Of a stretch of 24,067 nt of DNA, positions 14,112 to 21,607 are shown in pieces (the first letter of the stretch is position 1; every line of letters begins with the position of its first letter). Origin of the DNA: DAOTXK01 sp034435395. GTDB lineage: Bacteria > Chloroflexota > Anaerolineae > Aggregatilineales > Ch27. The stretch covers positions 1 to 24,067 of the forward strand of contig DAOTXK010000064.1 in assembly GCA_034435395.1 (NCBI GenBank). The letters are read 5' to 3'. The notes under the pieces are model-generated. The model was not told where the DNA came from. It ran no database searches and worked only from the letters and a program-made list of their open reading frames with translations. The translations under genes and the position numbers were made by a program.

Positions 14112-16727
14112 TCATTCCCGGCTGGAGAGCGGCAGGACCACCTCGCCCAGGTACAGCAGCCCGTCCTGGGCGCGCGGGCGAGGGCTGTGCACGGTCAGGC
14201 GGGTCACATCAGGGTACGTATACAGCCCGATGTATAGCTGGTAGACGCCCGGCGGCAGGTCTTCCGGGTACTCCAGAACGGCCTCCTGTACCCGGATGTC
14301 GCCGGTCGCCCACTGAGACGTATGCGCGTTCAGGCCGCCGACTGGGCCATCCCATTGGGCGATGAGTTCGCCGCGTTCGTTTAACAGGTGGACAAACATG
14401 GTGTAATCCGCCCGCTCAGCCCCCAGCGCCTGCCAGTAAGCGTTCAGCGCGTATCGGCCCGGCCCGGCATACCGCACTTCGGTGGACACCAGCCGCATCT
14501 GGCCGTCGCCAAAATCGACATTCAGCGGGAGGGCCGTCTGCTCCGCTGCCGTCTGCGGCCGCCGGACCAGTTCGCGCTGGCAGACATCATCCTGGGGCAA
14601 CAGCGCACAGCCCGCCACATCTGCGTCCGTCCAGAAGCGGGCGTACTGGAATCCCCCTGCCGGGAAATAGACCGCGAACCGCCACAGGATGCCGTCGCCA
14701 GTGGGGCCGGGCGGCGACTGGCGATACTCGACAAAATTGGAGCTGATATCAACCCGCAGCCAGTGGTTGACCAGCGAAGATGACGCCTCGTAGGCCCACG
14801 GCCCCTCAAAAACGGCTGGCAACGCCGACGTTATCTGTTGCCGCATCTCGCCCAGCCACCAGCCATCCAGCGCTGCGCCATCCAGCCACCACGCCATCGG
14901 CTGGCTACTGGCATCCCATGTCCCGTCCAGCGCAAACAAGACCCTGTCGGGGAGCGGGCCTTCCGTGACCTCAAAGATCGTCACCTGCGCGTCGTCGTAA
15001 ACCGGTTCCCCCAGGACCTGAACCAGATGCGCCGCCATCGTCGGGCCGTCAGGCCGGTCGCGGTGCACCACCACGATCTGCGCCCCGGAGGCCCGCAGGA
15101 TAGCCGCCTGCTGCTCCAGCGTCAGCGACGGCACCAGGCCGTTTTTTACCGGCGGCAGCGCGGCCATGTCCACCATCCGCAGCATGGCATGGTTGGCGGG
15201 CGTCTGCCGCACCACATGCCCGGAGAGCAGCGGTTGGTGGTGCGCCGTCTGGAAATATAGCTGCCAGATCATCACCCGGAAGTCGTTCGCGGGCACGTCC
15301 AACACCGGGCGGACGATGCCCCGCGCGGCGTCCTGGGCCAGCGTCTCGAAGTAAGCCGGCATCGGCGCAGGGGAGGTCAGAAAGGGGATGAACAGCGGGT
15401 ATTCCACCAGGATCAGCGCCGCCAGGCTGATGACCAACCCGGTCTGCCAGACGGGCCGATCCAGGCGGGGCCAGCGCGCCAACAGGGCCGTCAATCCGTA
15501 AGCAGCCAACGCCGCCAGCGCCACGCCCGTCACCATGTTCAAACGGCCCGGCGTCCGCCCCAGCCCCATGCCCGGCAGCGCTTCGTACAGCGCGTAGGGC
15601 AATGGAATCGGCGACGATCGATCGCCGATGCTCACCTCCACCACCTGGGTATCGACCTTCAGCACCGGCCCCAGGGACAGGATCATCCCGGTAAGCCCCG
15701 TCAGCAGCCAGGGAATCGCCTCGGCGCGGCGTCTCCACAGCGCCAGCGCGGCCAGGCTGACCGCGACCACCCCCAGATAAGCCGCCTCTTCGGTGGTGTT
15801 GTTATCCCGCCCCAGCACGTCCCCCGCCCAACCGGGCACCAGCCCTGCCCCTTGCAGCATACGGTTGAACGGGCTGGGCGTGATGAAACCCAGCAGGTCG
15901 GTGCTGAAGTCCACCGTGCCCGCCGCCTCAAGATTCTCGATCTGCCCGGACCACACGCCGATCATCAGCGGTCCATACAGGAAAAGGATGCCAAGCGCTG
16001 CCACCGCCGCATAAACCAGGCCAGGCCGCAGCCAGCGCCGCCAGGCCCGCCGATGCCGCCACAGCATCAGGCCGCCGTAGACAGCCGTCACCGGTGCCAG
16101 CTCATACGGCAGATTGGTGACCGCCGTGCCCGCCGTCAGCACTAACAACAGGCCGGCCAGCGCCCCCGTCCGCCACCCTGGCCTGCGCCAGAAGCGCACC
16201 AGACTCCAGACGTAGAGCAACAGCCAGTAGTTGGTGATCAGGGTCAGGTGTCCGATGGCGGCATGTCCCTGTCGCGTCGGAAAGGCCATCAGCACCAGCC
16301 CGCCGAGCAACGCGCCCCCCTGTTGCCGGGTCAACTCCCAGCAGAACAGGTAAGCGGCCAGACCGGTCAGCACCCAGGCCGACAGGAACGTCAGGTTGTA
16401 GGCCACCAGCGGCGAAAAAAGGAGGGCAAATGGCACCCCGGCCAGTTGCGAGAGCGGCGCGGCCCAGTGCACCGCGCTGAAAAACCCCTCCGGGTAAACC
16501 AGCAGGGGCTGGTAAGCGGGATGCATCCCCCGCAACAGCGCTTCTTTACTCCACCAGATCAGCCGGACGGCCTCGAAACCATCGCCGTGGACCTGATTGG
16601 GGATGTGCGTGGTCAGTTGGGCAATGATCGGATAGGTCAGGACCAGCGTCGCCACAGTGTAGAACACCACCGGCACCACGCCATGCCTGACCCACCCCCG
16701 ACTGCTCAGGCGTAAGATTGCGTCCAA
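14112..16727 (-). CDS. Large multi-pass membrane protein, GT-C glycosyltransferase-like (paralog A)
   Basis: Protein of 871 residues and tandem paralog of the next gene, separated by 54 bases. Layout is the same: first membrane helix VFYTVATLVLTYPIIAQL (about 21-38), loop GDGFEAVRLIWWSKEAL with D49 and E52, GMHPAYQPLLVYP, many further helices to about residue 470, a mixed region with the loop motif RQTPANHAML and IVVVHRDRPDG, then a beta-rich C-terminal domain ending ...YTYPDVTRLTVHSPRPRAQ. The TTG start aligns with the TTG of paralog B, and AAGGA lies 11 bases before it. It begins 81 bases after sufD. A biochemical link to Fe-S assembly is not apparent. GT-C membership is inferred from topology only; YfhO-like or DUF2079-like proteins are alternatives. 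Confidence 0.65.
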   Translation of the reverse strand: MDAILRLSSRGWVRHGVVPVVFYTVATLVLTYPIIAQLTTHIPNQVHGDGFEAVRLIWWSKEALLRGMHPAYQPLLVYPEGFFSAVHWAAPLSQLAGVPFALLFSPLVAYNLTFLSAWVLTGLAAYLFCWELTRQQGGALLGGLVLMAFPTRQGHAAIGHLTLITNYWLLLYVWSLVRFWRRPGWRTGALAGLLLVLTAGTAVTNLPYELAPVTAVYGGLMLWRHRRAWRRWLRPGLVYAAVAALGILFLYGPLMIGVWSGQIENLEAAGTVDFSTDLLGFITPSPFNRMLQGAGLVPGWAGDVLGRDNNTTEEAAYLGVVAVSLAALALWRRRAEAIPWLLTGLTGMILSLGPVLKVDTQVVEVSIGDRSSPIPLPYALYEALPGMGLGRTPGRLNMVTGVALAALAAYGLTALLARWPRLDRPVWQTGLVISLAALILVEYPLFIPFLTSPAPMPAYFETLAQDAARGIVRPVLDVPANDFRVMIWQLYFQTAHHQPLLSGHVVRQTPANHAMLRMVDMAALPPVKNGLVPSLTLEQQAAILRASGAQIVVVHRDRPDGPTMAAHLVQVLGEPVYDDAQVTIFEVTEGPLPDRVLFALDGTWDASSQPMAWWLDGAALDGWWLGEMRQQITSALPAVFEGPWAYEASSSLVNHWLRVDISSNFVEYRQSPPGPTGDGILWRFAVYFPAGGFQYARFWTDADVAGCALLPQDDVCQRELVRRPQTAAEQTALPLNVDFGDGQMRLVSTEVRYAGPGRYALNAYWQALGAERADYTMFVHLLNERGELIAQWDGPVGGLNAHTSQWATGDIRVQEAVLEYPEDLPPGVYQLYIGLYTYPDVTRLTVHSPRPRAQDGLLYLGEVVLPLSSRE

Positions 16728-16764
16728 CGGTCGCTTCGTCCTTCTTACGAAGTCAGCGCGACCG

Positions 16765-16773
16765 AGTGTACCA
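16765..16773 (-). promoter_or_regulatory. Possible internal extended -10 promoter before the membrane paralogs
   Basis: TGGTACACT on the minus strand (TGn + TACACT) lies in the 81-base gap between sufD and paralog A. No -35 is seen. It resembles the extended -10 of sufC (TGGTACAAT) and could give the membrane genes and sufSU transcription independent of the sufC promoter. Confidence 0.35.
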
Positions 16774-16808
16774 CGCCCGGTGGCGACACGCAGTACCGGC
16801 CCTCCCGC

Positions 16809-18158
16809 CTATGCGCCAGCCACCCCCAGCAGTTTGGCCTCAATCGCCGCCTGGAGGCGCTCCCGCACCCCTTCAAAGGGAATGCGGTCCATGATCGGCT
16901 GGAAGAAGCCATCGACGGCCAGCTTCTCGGCCTCTCGGCGCGGCAGCCCACGGCTCATCAGGTAAAAGATCGGCTCCTCGTCCAGCTTGCTGAGCGTCGC
17001 CGCATGGGTACACCGCACGTCATCTGCCTGGATCTCCAGGCCGGGGATGCTGTCAGCCCGCGCCTCTTTGCTCAGGATCAGGTTACGATTGGCCTGGAAA
17101 CCGTCGGTCTTCTGCGCGCCGGGCCGGACTACGATCATGCCCTGCCACACACTGCGCGCCCGATCGGTCAGCGCGCCCTTAAATAACAGGTCGGAGGTGG
17201 TGTGCGGCGCGTTGTGATTCTGCTGCGTGTCGTGGTCCATCAACTGCGCGCCGTCGGCGAAGTAAAAGCCGCTCATCCGTCCGGAGCTGCCTTCGCCGTC
17301 CAGGTCAAGCTCCATGAACACCTTGGTCAGCCGGCCACCCATCGTCCCGTTGACCCAATCCAGATTTCCGTCACGGCCCACCCGCGCCCGTTGATGGCTG
17401 AACTCATACATGTTGTCGCCCCAATTCTGGAGCGCCACGTAGCGCAGGTTGGCACCCTCGCCCAGGAGAAACTCAGTCGCGCCCACGAACGCCGAATGCG
17501 CCTCCAGCGTGGGGGAGGCGTATTCGTGCATGTAGGTCACTTCTGCGCCGTCCTCCAGGACGATCAGGATGTGCCCCAGAGTCAGACCAGGGGAAACCGG
17601 GTAAAAGACGCTGTGCAGCGGCAGGGCCACCGACCGACCACGTGGGACATAAAGAAAGACACCGTGGGTCCACAGCGCCGCATGGAGCGCCGCAAACTTG
17701 CCATCTTCTGGCAACACCGCTCTGGTCATCAGATGTGCCTGCACCAGATCGCCCGCGTCTCTGACGGCGGTGTGCAAATCGGTGAAGATCACGCCCTGTT
17801 CCGCCAGCGCGTCGGCCAGCTGGGCGGTGGCCAGGTTCGCGTCAACAAACGCGACCAGCCCGCCCTGCTGATCGCCCAGCAGCGGCGCGTAGTGATGAGC
17901 TGGAATCACGTCCAGGTCGGCCCGGCCATCGGGCGTCAACAGCCGACCGGCCTCAGGCCATCTGATCCGCCGGTAGTCCGTGCGCCGCCAGGCTTCGTCA
18001 GAGGTGGTCGGCATTGGCAAAGTTTCATAAAGCTCCCAGGCCGCCAGCCGGCGGTCACGAAGCCACCGGGGTTCCTGGTGGAGGTCGCTCAGGGCCTCAA
18101 CGTCCACCCGCGTCAGGTCGGGCGCGGCGGGCGTCCGGGTACGGCTTCTCACAGTCAC
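16809..18158 (-). CDS. sufD: Fe-S cluster assembly protein SufD
   Basis: SufD, 449 residues, partner of SufB in the SufBC2D scaffold on which clusters are built. The beta-helix core and the C-terminal helical SufC-binding part are recognisable: QNHNAPHTTSDLLFKGAL, RTDGFQ-like KTDGFQANRNLIL, and DDVRCTHAATLSKLDEEPIFYL. The Cys-x-His pair there corresponds to the conserved His of SufD at the SufB/SufD interface. The frame is open to a TTG at 18218, but that TTG overlaps the T-tract of a terminator hairpin. GTG 18158, with GAGGAG nine bases upstream (18168-18173), is preferred. The gene lies 111 bases after sufB, unusually far for a suf operon, and that gap holds the hairpin. Confidence 0.93.
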   Translation of the reverse strand: MTVRSRTRTPAAPDLTRVDVEALSDLHQEPRWLRDRRLAAWELYETLPMPTTSDEAWRRTDYRRIRWPEAGRLLTPDGRADLDVIPAHHYAPLLGDQQGGLVAFVDANLATAQLADALAEQGVIFTDLHTAVRDAGDLVQAHLMTRAVLPEDGKFAALHAALWTHGVFLYVPRGRSVALPLHSVFYPVSPGLTLGHILIVLEDGAEVTYMHEYASPTLEAHSAFVGATEFLLGEGANLRYVALQNWGDNMYEFSHQRARVGRDGNLDWVNGTMGGRLTKVFMELDLDGEGSSGRMSGFYFADGAQLMDHDTQQNHNAPHTTSDLLFKGALTDRARSVWQGMIVVRPGAQKTDGFQANRNLILSKEARADSIPGLEIQADDVRCTHAATLSKLDEEPIFYLMSRGLPRREAEKLAVDGFFQPIMDRIPFEGVRERLQAAIEAKLLGVAGA

Positions 18159-18219
18159 CGATGACAGCTCCTCATCAAAGTGGTTAGTACCTGTTGGTCT
18201 CAGTCCCCACGTCTTCAAA

Positions 18220-18240
18220 AAGGGGCCGTGATGGCCCCTT
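18220..18240 (-). terminator. Intrinsic terminator or attenuator between sufB and sufD
   Basis: Perfect 8-base-pair stem AAGGGGCC/GGCCCCTT around a 5-base loop (18228-18232), followed on the minus strand by TTTTTG if the two last stem Ts are counted. It lies 29 bases after the sufB stop codon. Form and position are those of a Rho-independent terminator inside the operon, which could reduce sufD and downstream expression relative to sufCB, or protect the sufCB 3' end. Confidence 0.65.
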
Positions 18241-18269
18241 GGGTGTTCTACCTCGTCGGCGACCAGCGA

Positions 18270-19700
18270 TCAGCCGACCGAACCTTCCATCTGAAGCTTG
18301 ATCAGGCGGTTCATCTCGACGGCATACTCCATCGGCAGCTCTTTAACAAACGGCTCGATGAAACCGGCCACAACCATGGCGTTGGACTCGTCTTCGGTCA
18401 GGCCACGGCTCATCAGGTAAAAGAGCTGGTCTTCGCCCACCCTGGTCACCGATGCCTCATGCCCGACGGAGACATCCTGCTCCTCGATCTCGATGGAGGG
18501 ATAGGTATCCGACTGGCTGTGCTCGTCCAGCAGCAGCGCATCGCAGACGACGTTGCTGCGCGAATTTTCCGCGCCAGGGTAAATCTTGAGCAGGCCGCGA
18601 TAGCTGCTGCGCCCGCCATCCTTGCAGATGCTCTTGCTGATGATCTGGCTGGTGGTATTCGGCGCGCGGTGAATCACCTTGCCGCCCGCGTCCTGGTGCT
18701 GGCCCGCGCCCGCGAAGGCGATGGACAGAATCTCGCCATGCGCACCCGGCTCCAGCAGGTAACAGGACGGGTATTTCATGGTGACCTTGCTGCCCAGGTT
18801 GGCGTCCACCCATTCCATCTTGGCATCGCCGTAGACCAGGGAACGCTGTGTCACCAGGTTGTAGACGTTGGTGGACCAGTTCTGGATGGTGGTATAGCGG
18901 CAGCGTGCCCCTCGTTTGACGATGATCTCGATCACGCCGGTGTGCAGGCTGTCGCGGCTGTAGGTGGGCGCGGTGCAGCCTTCCACGTAGTGCATGAACG
19001 CGCCTTCATCCACAATGATCAGCGTGCGCTCGAACTGCCCCATGCTCTCGGCGTTAATGCGGAAGTACGCCTGCAACGGCATCTCCACGTGGACCCCCGG
19101 CGGCACATACACAAACGACCCCCCGGACCACACCGCCCCGTTCAGCGCGGCGTATTTGTTATCGGTGGGCGGCACCACCGTCCCGAAGTATTCCCGGAAC
19201 AGATCGGGGTGCTTGCGCAGGCCGTCGTCTATCGAGAGGAAGATCACCCCCCGCTTTTCCAGGTCCTGGCGGATGCTGTGATACACCATCTCGGACTCAT
19301 ACTGCGCCCCCAGGCCAGCCAGGAACTTACGCTCGGCTTCCGGGACGCCCAGCCGGTCAAACGTCTTTTTGATGTTCTCCGGCACATCGTCCCAGGTGTA
19401 TTCCTCGCGTTCTGTCGGCTTGATGTAATAGTAAATGTCGCCGTAATTGATGCCGGACAGGTCCGCCCCCCAGGTGGGCACTGGCTTGCTCTCATAAATC
19501 TCCAGCGCCTTCAGGCGGTACTCCAGCATCCACTCAGGCTCGCCTTTGATGCTCGAAATCTGGGCGACGACCTCGCGCGACAGACCCCGACCGCTTTTAA
19601 AAGCGTATTGCTCAACGTCTCGGAAGCCGTATTTTTCGGCGTATTCGGCGTTGAGATATTTGAGCTCGCGTTCTTCCTGGGACAGGCGGTCCATCACCAT
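18270..19700 (-). CDS. sufB: Fe-S cluster assembly protein SufB
   Basis: SufB, 476 residues, the core scaffold subunit that receives sulfur and assembles Fe-S clusters with SufC and SufD. Family features: EKYGFRDVEQYAFKSGRGLS at the N-terminus, MVYHSIRQDLEKRGVIF, CTAPTYSRDSLH, TTIQNWSTNVYNLVTQR in the beta-helix, and the C-terminal VVCDALLLD, whose Cys (C386) matches the essential C-terminal cysteine of E. coli SufB, followed by GHEASVTRVGEDQLFYLMSRGL. The ribosome site GGAGGA overlaps the end of sufC, whose stop codon is 3 bases before this ATG, so the two are coupled. Length is normal for the family. Confidence 0.97.
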   Translation of the reverse strand: MVMDRLSQEERELKYLNAEYAEKYGFRDVEQYAFKSGRGLSREVVAQISSIKGEPEWMLEYRLKALEIYESKPVPTWGADLSGINYGDIYYYIKPTEREEYTWDDVPENIKKTFDRLGVPEAERKFLAGLGAQYESEMVYHSIRQDLEKRGVIFLSIDDGLRKHPDLFREYFGTVVPPTDNKYAALNGAVWSGGSFVYVPPGVHVEMPLQAYFRINAESMGQFERTLIIVDEGAFMHYVEGCTAPTYSRDSLHTGVIEIIVKRGARCRYTTIQNWSTNVYNLVTQRSLVYGDAKMEWVDANLGSKVTMKYPSCYLLEPGAHGEILSIAFAGAGQHQDAGGKVIHRAPNTTSQIISKSICKDGGRSSYRGLLKIYPGAENSRSNVVCDALLLDEHSQSDTYPSIEIEEQDVSVGHEASVTRVGEDQLFYLMSRGLTEDESNAMVVAGFIEPFVKELPMEYAVEMNRLIKLQMEGSVG

Positions 19701-19703
19701 AAA

Positions 19704-20486
19704 CTATTCCTCCGTAGCCACCAGGCCGTATTTCTCAAAATAGGGCTTGTAGCCGGTGACCTCAAGCTGGTCAGCCAGCTCAGGGCCGCCGCTCTCCACA
19801 ATACGGCCATCCATCAGAACGTGAACGAACTGAGGTTCGATGTAGTCCAGGATGCGCTTATAATGGGTGATGATCAGCACGCCCATGTTCGGCCCCACCA
19901 GCCGGTTGACGCCCTCCGACACAATGCGCACGGCGTCAATGTCCAGGCCGGAGTCGGTTTCGTCCAGCACGGCGATCTTAGGCTCCAACACCGCCATCTG
20001 GAGAATCTCGGCGCGCTTCTTCTCCCCGCCGCTGAAGCCGTCATTCAGATAACGGCCGGCGAAGTCCGGGCTCATCTCCAGATACCCCATCTTGTCCAAA
20101 AGCAACCGGCGGAACTCAGGGATCGAGATGCCCTTATCGTCCGGGTCGGCCTCGCGGCGGCGGGCATTAATGGCCGAACGCAGGAAGTTGGCCATGGTCA
20201 CGCCGGGGATGGCTACCGGATATTGGAAGGCCAGGAACAGGCCCCGACGGCTGCGCTCATCCGGCTCCAGGTCCAGGATATCTTCATTATCAAAAATGAT
20301 CTGGCCGCTATCAACCACATAGGCCGGATGACCCATCAGCACATTTGCCAGCGTGCTTTTGCCGGACCCATTCGGTCCCATCAGGGCATGAATCTCGCCC
20401 TGCTTGATCGTCAGATTGACGCCCTTTAAGATCGGGGTGCCCTCCACGCTAACGTGAAGGTTGCGGATTTCCAGTGCAGCGACCAT
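19704..20486 (-). CDS. sufC: Fe-S cluster assembly ATPase SufC
   Basis: ABC-type ATPase of 260 residues that binds the C-terminal helices of SufB and SufD and drives their rearrangement during cluster assembly; cytoplasmic, not a transporter. Walker A GPNGSGKST at 37-45, signature FSGGEKKRAEI, Walker B IAVLDETDSGLD and H-loop ITH are all present, with the SufC-typical acidic extension DETDSGLDIDAVRIV. ATG 20486 is preceded by GAGGAGG at 11 bases. First gene of the suf run; transcription starts from a near-consensus promoter about 33 bases upstream. Confidence 0.97.
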   Translation of the reverse strand: MVAALEIRNLHVSVEGTPILKGVNLTIKQGEIHALMGPNGSGKSTLANVLMGHPAYVVDSGQIIFDNEDILDLEPDERSRRGLFLAFQYPVAIPGVTMANFLRSAINARRREADPDDKGISIPEFRRLLLDKMGYLEMSPDFAGRYLNDGFSGGEKKRAEILQMAVLEPKIAVLDETDSGLDIDAVRIVSEGVNRLVGPNMGVLIITHYKRILDYIEPQFVHVLMDGRIVESGGPELADQLEVTGYKPYFEKYGLVATEE

Positions 20487-20525
20487 GCGAGTAGTGTCCT
20501 CCTCAAAAACAGCCAGACTAGCGGC

Positions 20526-20554
20526 ATTGTACCATGCCCATCGGAAGCTGTCAA
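20526..20554 (-). promoter_or_regulatory. sufC operon promoter
   Basis: On the minus strand, -35 TTGACA (20549-20554), a 17-base spacer, and -10 TACAAT (20526-20531) preceded by TG at the extended -10 position. This is nearly ideal sigma-70 sequence and predicts a start near 20519. The -35 lies within the left arm of the palindrome at 20550-20583, so a protein bound there would block it. Confidence 0.8.
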
Positions 20555-20586
20555 TAAACTTGATAAAAGTCTATTTTATTGACTTT
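20550..20586. promoter_or_regulatory. Palindromic operator candidate for the SufR-like regulator
   Basis: Two overlapping inverted repeats lie in an AT-rich island of otherwise GC-rich DNA. GTCAATAAA (20550-20558) pairs with TTTATTGAC (20575-20583), 9 of 9 bases with 16 between; AAAGTC (20566-20571) pairs with GACTTT (20581-20586). The arms of the first repeat coincide with the -35 elements of the two divergent genes, so one site could control both. Binding by the SufR-like protein is inferred from position and family. Confidence 0.6.
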
Positions 20587-20607
20587 AATGAAACTCTACG
20601 TTATTTT
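20579..20607 (+). promoter_or_regulatory. Promoter candidate for the sufR-like gene
   Basis: -35 TTGACT (20579-20584), 17-base spacer, -10 TATTTT (20602-20607). The predicted start near 20614 is after the in-frame ATG at 20610, so translation would begin at ATG 20637. A second option is TTGATA (20560-20565) with TTTAAT (20584-20589), spacer 18. Confidence 0.45.
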
Positions 20608-20636
20608 AGATGCCAGAAGGAGCGAAAAGTAGTGCC

Positions 20637-21293
20637 ATGACGCATAAAACTCGTCAACACGTCCTGGAATGCATCAAACGCCGTCACCGCGCGACTGTAG
20701 CCGAACTGTCGCGGGAAATTGACATCTCCCCGGTTACGGTCCGCCATCATCTTTATAGCTTGATGGCCGAAGGGCTGGTCCAGCGCCAATCCCTGCCGCA
20801 AGGCGTGGGACGCCCCCAACACTGCTACTCGCTGACGGACGCCGGGCGGCGACATTTTCCCAGCCGCTACCACGTGCTGGCGGCACACCTGCTGAACGCG
20901 CTCAAAGACCTGAGGACGGACGAGGACATACACGACCTGCTGGCTGCTACCGTCCATCAACTGCTGGCCGCGCCGGCCTACATAAACAGCCTGCCGCCGG
21001 AAAAGCGCCTGCGCCTGCTGGCGGCCCACCTCCAAACGCACGGCTTCCCGCTGCGGATCACTGGGCTGGAAGCCAGACGGGCCCAGATCGTACTGGACTG
21101 CCCCTACTACTACATCAGCCAGCAGCACCCTGAACTGTGCAGCATCGGGCAGGAAGCCATGGCTGACACCTTACAAATGCCTCTCCAGCGCACGAGTTGT
21201 TTGCTCCACGGCAGCAAATCGTGTACGTTCAGCATTGAACTGGTGGACCGGGCCGCTACGGTCCTGGAAACCACCCGGACAGGGAGCGACTGA
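20637..21293 (+). CDS. sufR: SufR-like Fe-S-sensing transcriptional repressor
   Basis: Regulator of 218 residues. The N-terminal winged helix-turn-helix (about 1-65, ATVAELSREIDISPVTVRHH then LYSLMAEGLVQRQ and a GVGRPQHCYSLTDAG wing) is of the ArsR/DeoR type seen in SufR. The C-terminal half carries four cysteines, C155, C168, C188 and C196, spaced C-x12-C-x19-C-x7-C, suited to hold an Fe-S cluster. SufR represses suf genes when its cluster is present. Divergent placement against sufC with a shared palindrome supports this role. ATG 20637 is preferred over 20610 because of the promoter position; AGAAGGAG (20615-20622) is 14 bases from it, somewhat far. The stop overlaps the next start by 1 base. 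Confidence 0.85.
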   Translation: MTHKTRQHVLECIKRRHRATVAELSREIDISPVTVRHHLYSLMAEGLVQRQSLPQGVGRPQHCYSLTDAGRRHFPSRYHVLAAHLLNALKDLRTDEDIHDLLAATVHQLLAAPAYINSLPPEKRLRLLAAHLQTHGFPLRITGLEARRAQIVLDCPYYYISQQHPELCSIGQEAMADTLQMPLQRTSCLLHGSKSCTFSIELVDRAATVLETTRTGSD

Positions 21294-21607
21294 TGAATGA
21301 CCAATCCTCGATTACCCAAAAAGAAGAAGCTGTTCGCGAAGCGCTGCGGAGCATCATCGACCCCGAAATCGGCATGAACGTCATCGAATTGGGGCTTCTC
21401 CGCCGGCTGGACATCGAAGAGGACAAAGCCCATGTGGTGATGATCCTGACCACGCCGTTTTGTCCCTACGCGCCGCAGTTCATGGAACAGGTCCGCCGCA
21501 CCACCCAGGAGACGCTGGGCGTCCCCACCACGATTGAGATGGGCCGGGAGATGTGGGACCCCAGCATGATGGAAGAAGGCGCGGCGGCGGACTGGGGCCT
21601 GTTCTGA
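21293..21607 (+). CDS. sufT: SufT-like Fe-S assembly factor (MIP18/DUF59 family)
   Basis: Protein of 104 residues in the MIP18/PaaD/SufT family, factors that help mature or deliver Fe-S clusters. The family motif IIDPEIGMNVIELGLL spans 21-36, and TTPFCPYA at 53-60 carries the conserved reactive cysteine C57. The tail AAADWGLF ends the protein. The start ATG shares its first base with the last base of the SufR-like stop (TGATG), so the two are translationally coupled. A 35-base segment containing the last codons and stop is duplicated just downstream. PaaD-type proteins are the alternative, but the suf context favours SufT. Confidence 0.88.
   Translation: MNDQSSITQKEEAVREALRSIIDPEIGMNVIELGLLRRLDIEEDKAHVVMILTTPFCPYAPQFMEQVRRTTQETLGVPTTIEMGREMWDPSMMEEGAAADWGLF

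Noticed and set aside
12972..14237. A 421-codon plus-strand frame rich in Gln, Arg, His and Pro
   Set aside because: Antisense to paralog B, which aligns with paralog A. The composition is typical of shadow frames.
18180..20429. A 749-codon open frame on the plus strand
   Set aside because: It is antisense to sufB, sufC and part of sufD, which have strong family motifs. Its product has no recognisable domain, and high GC at third positions readily keeps the opposite strand open.
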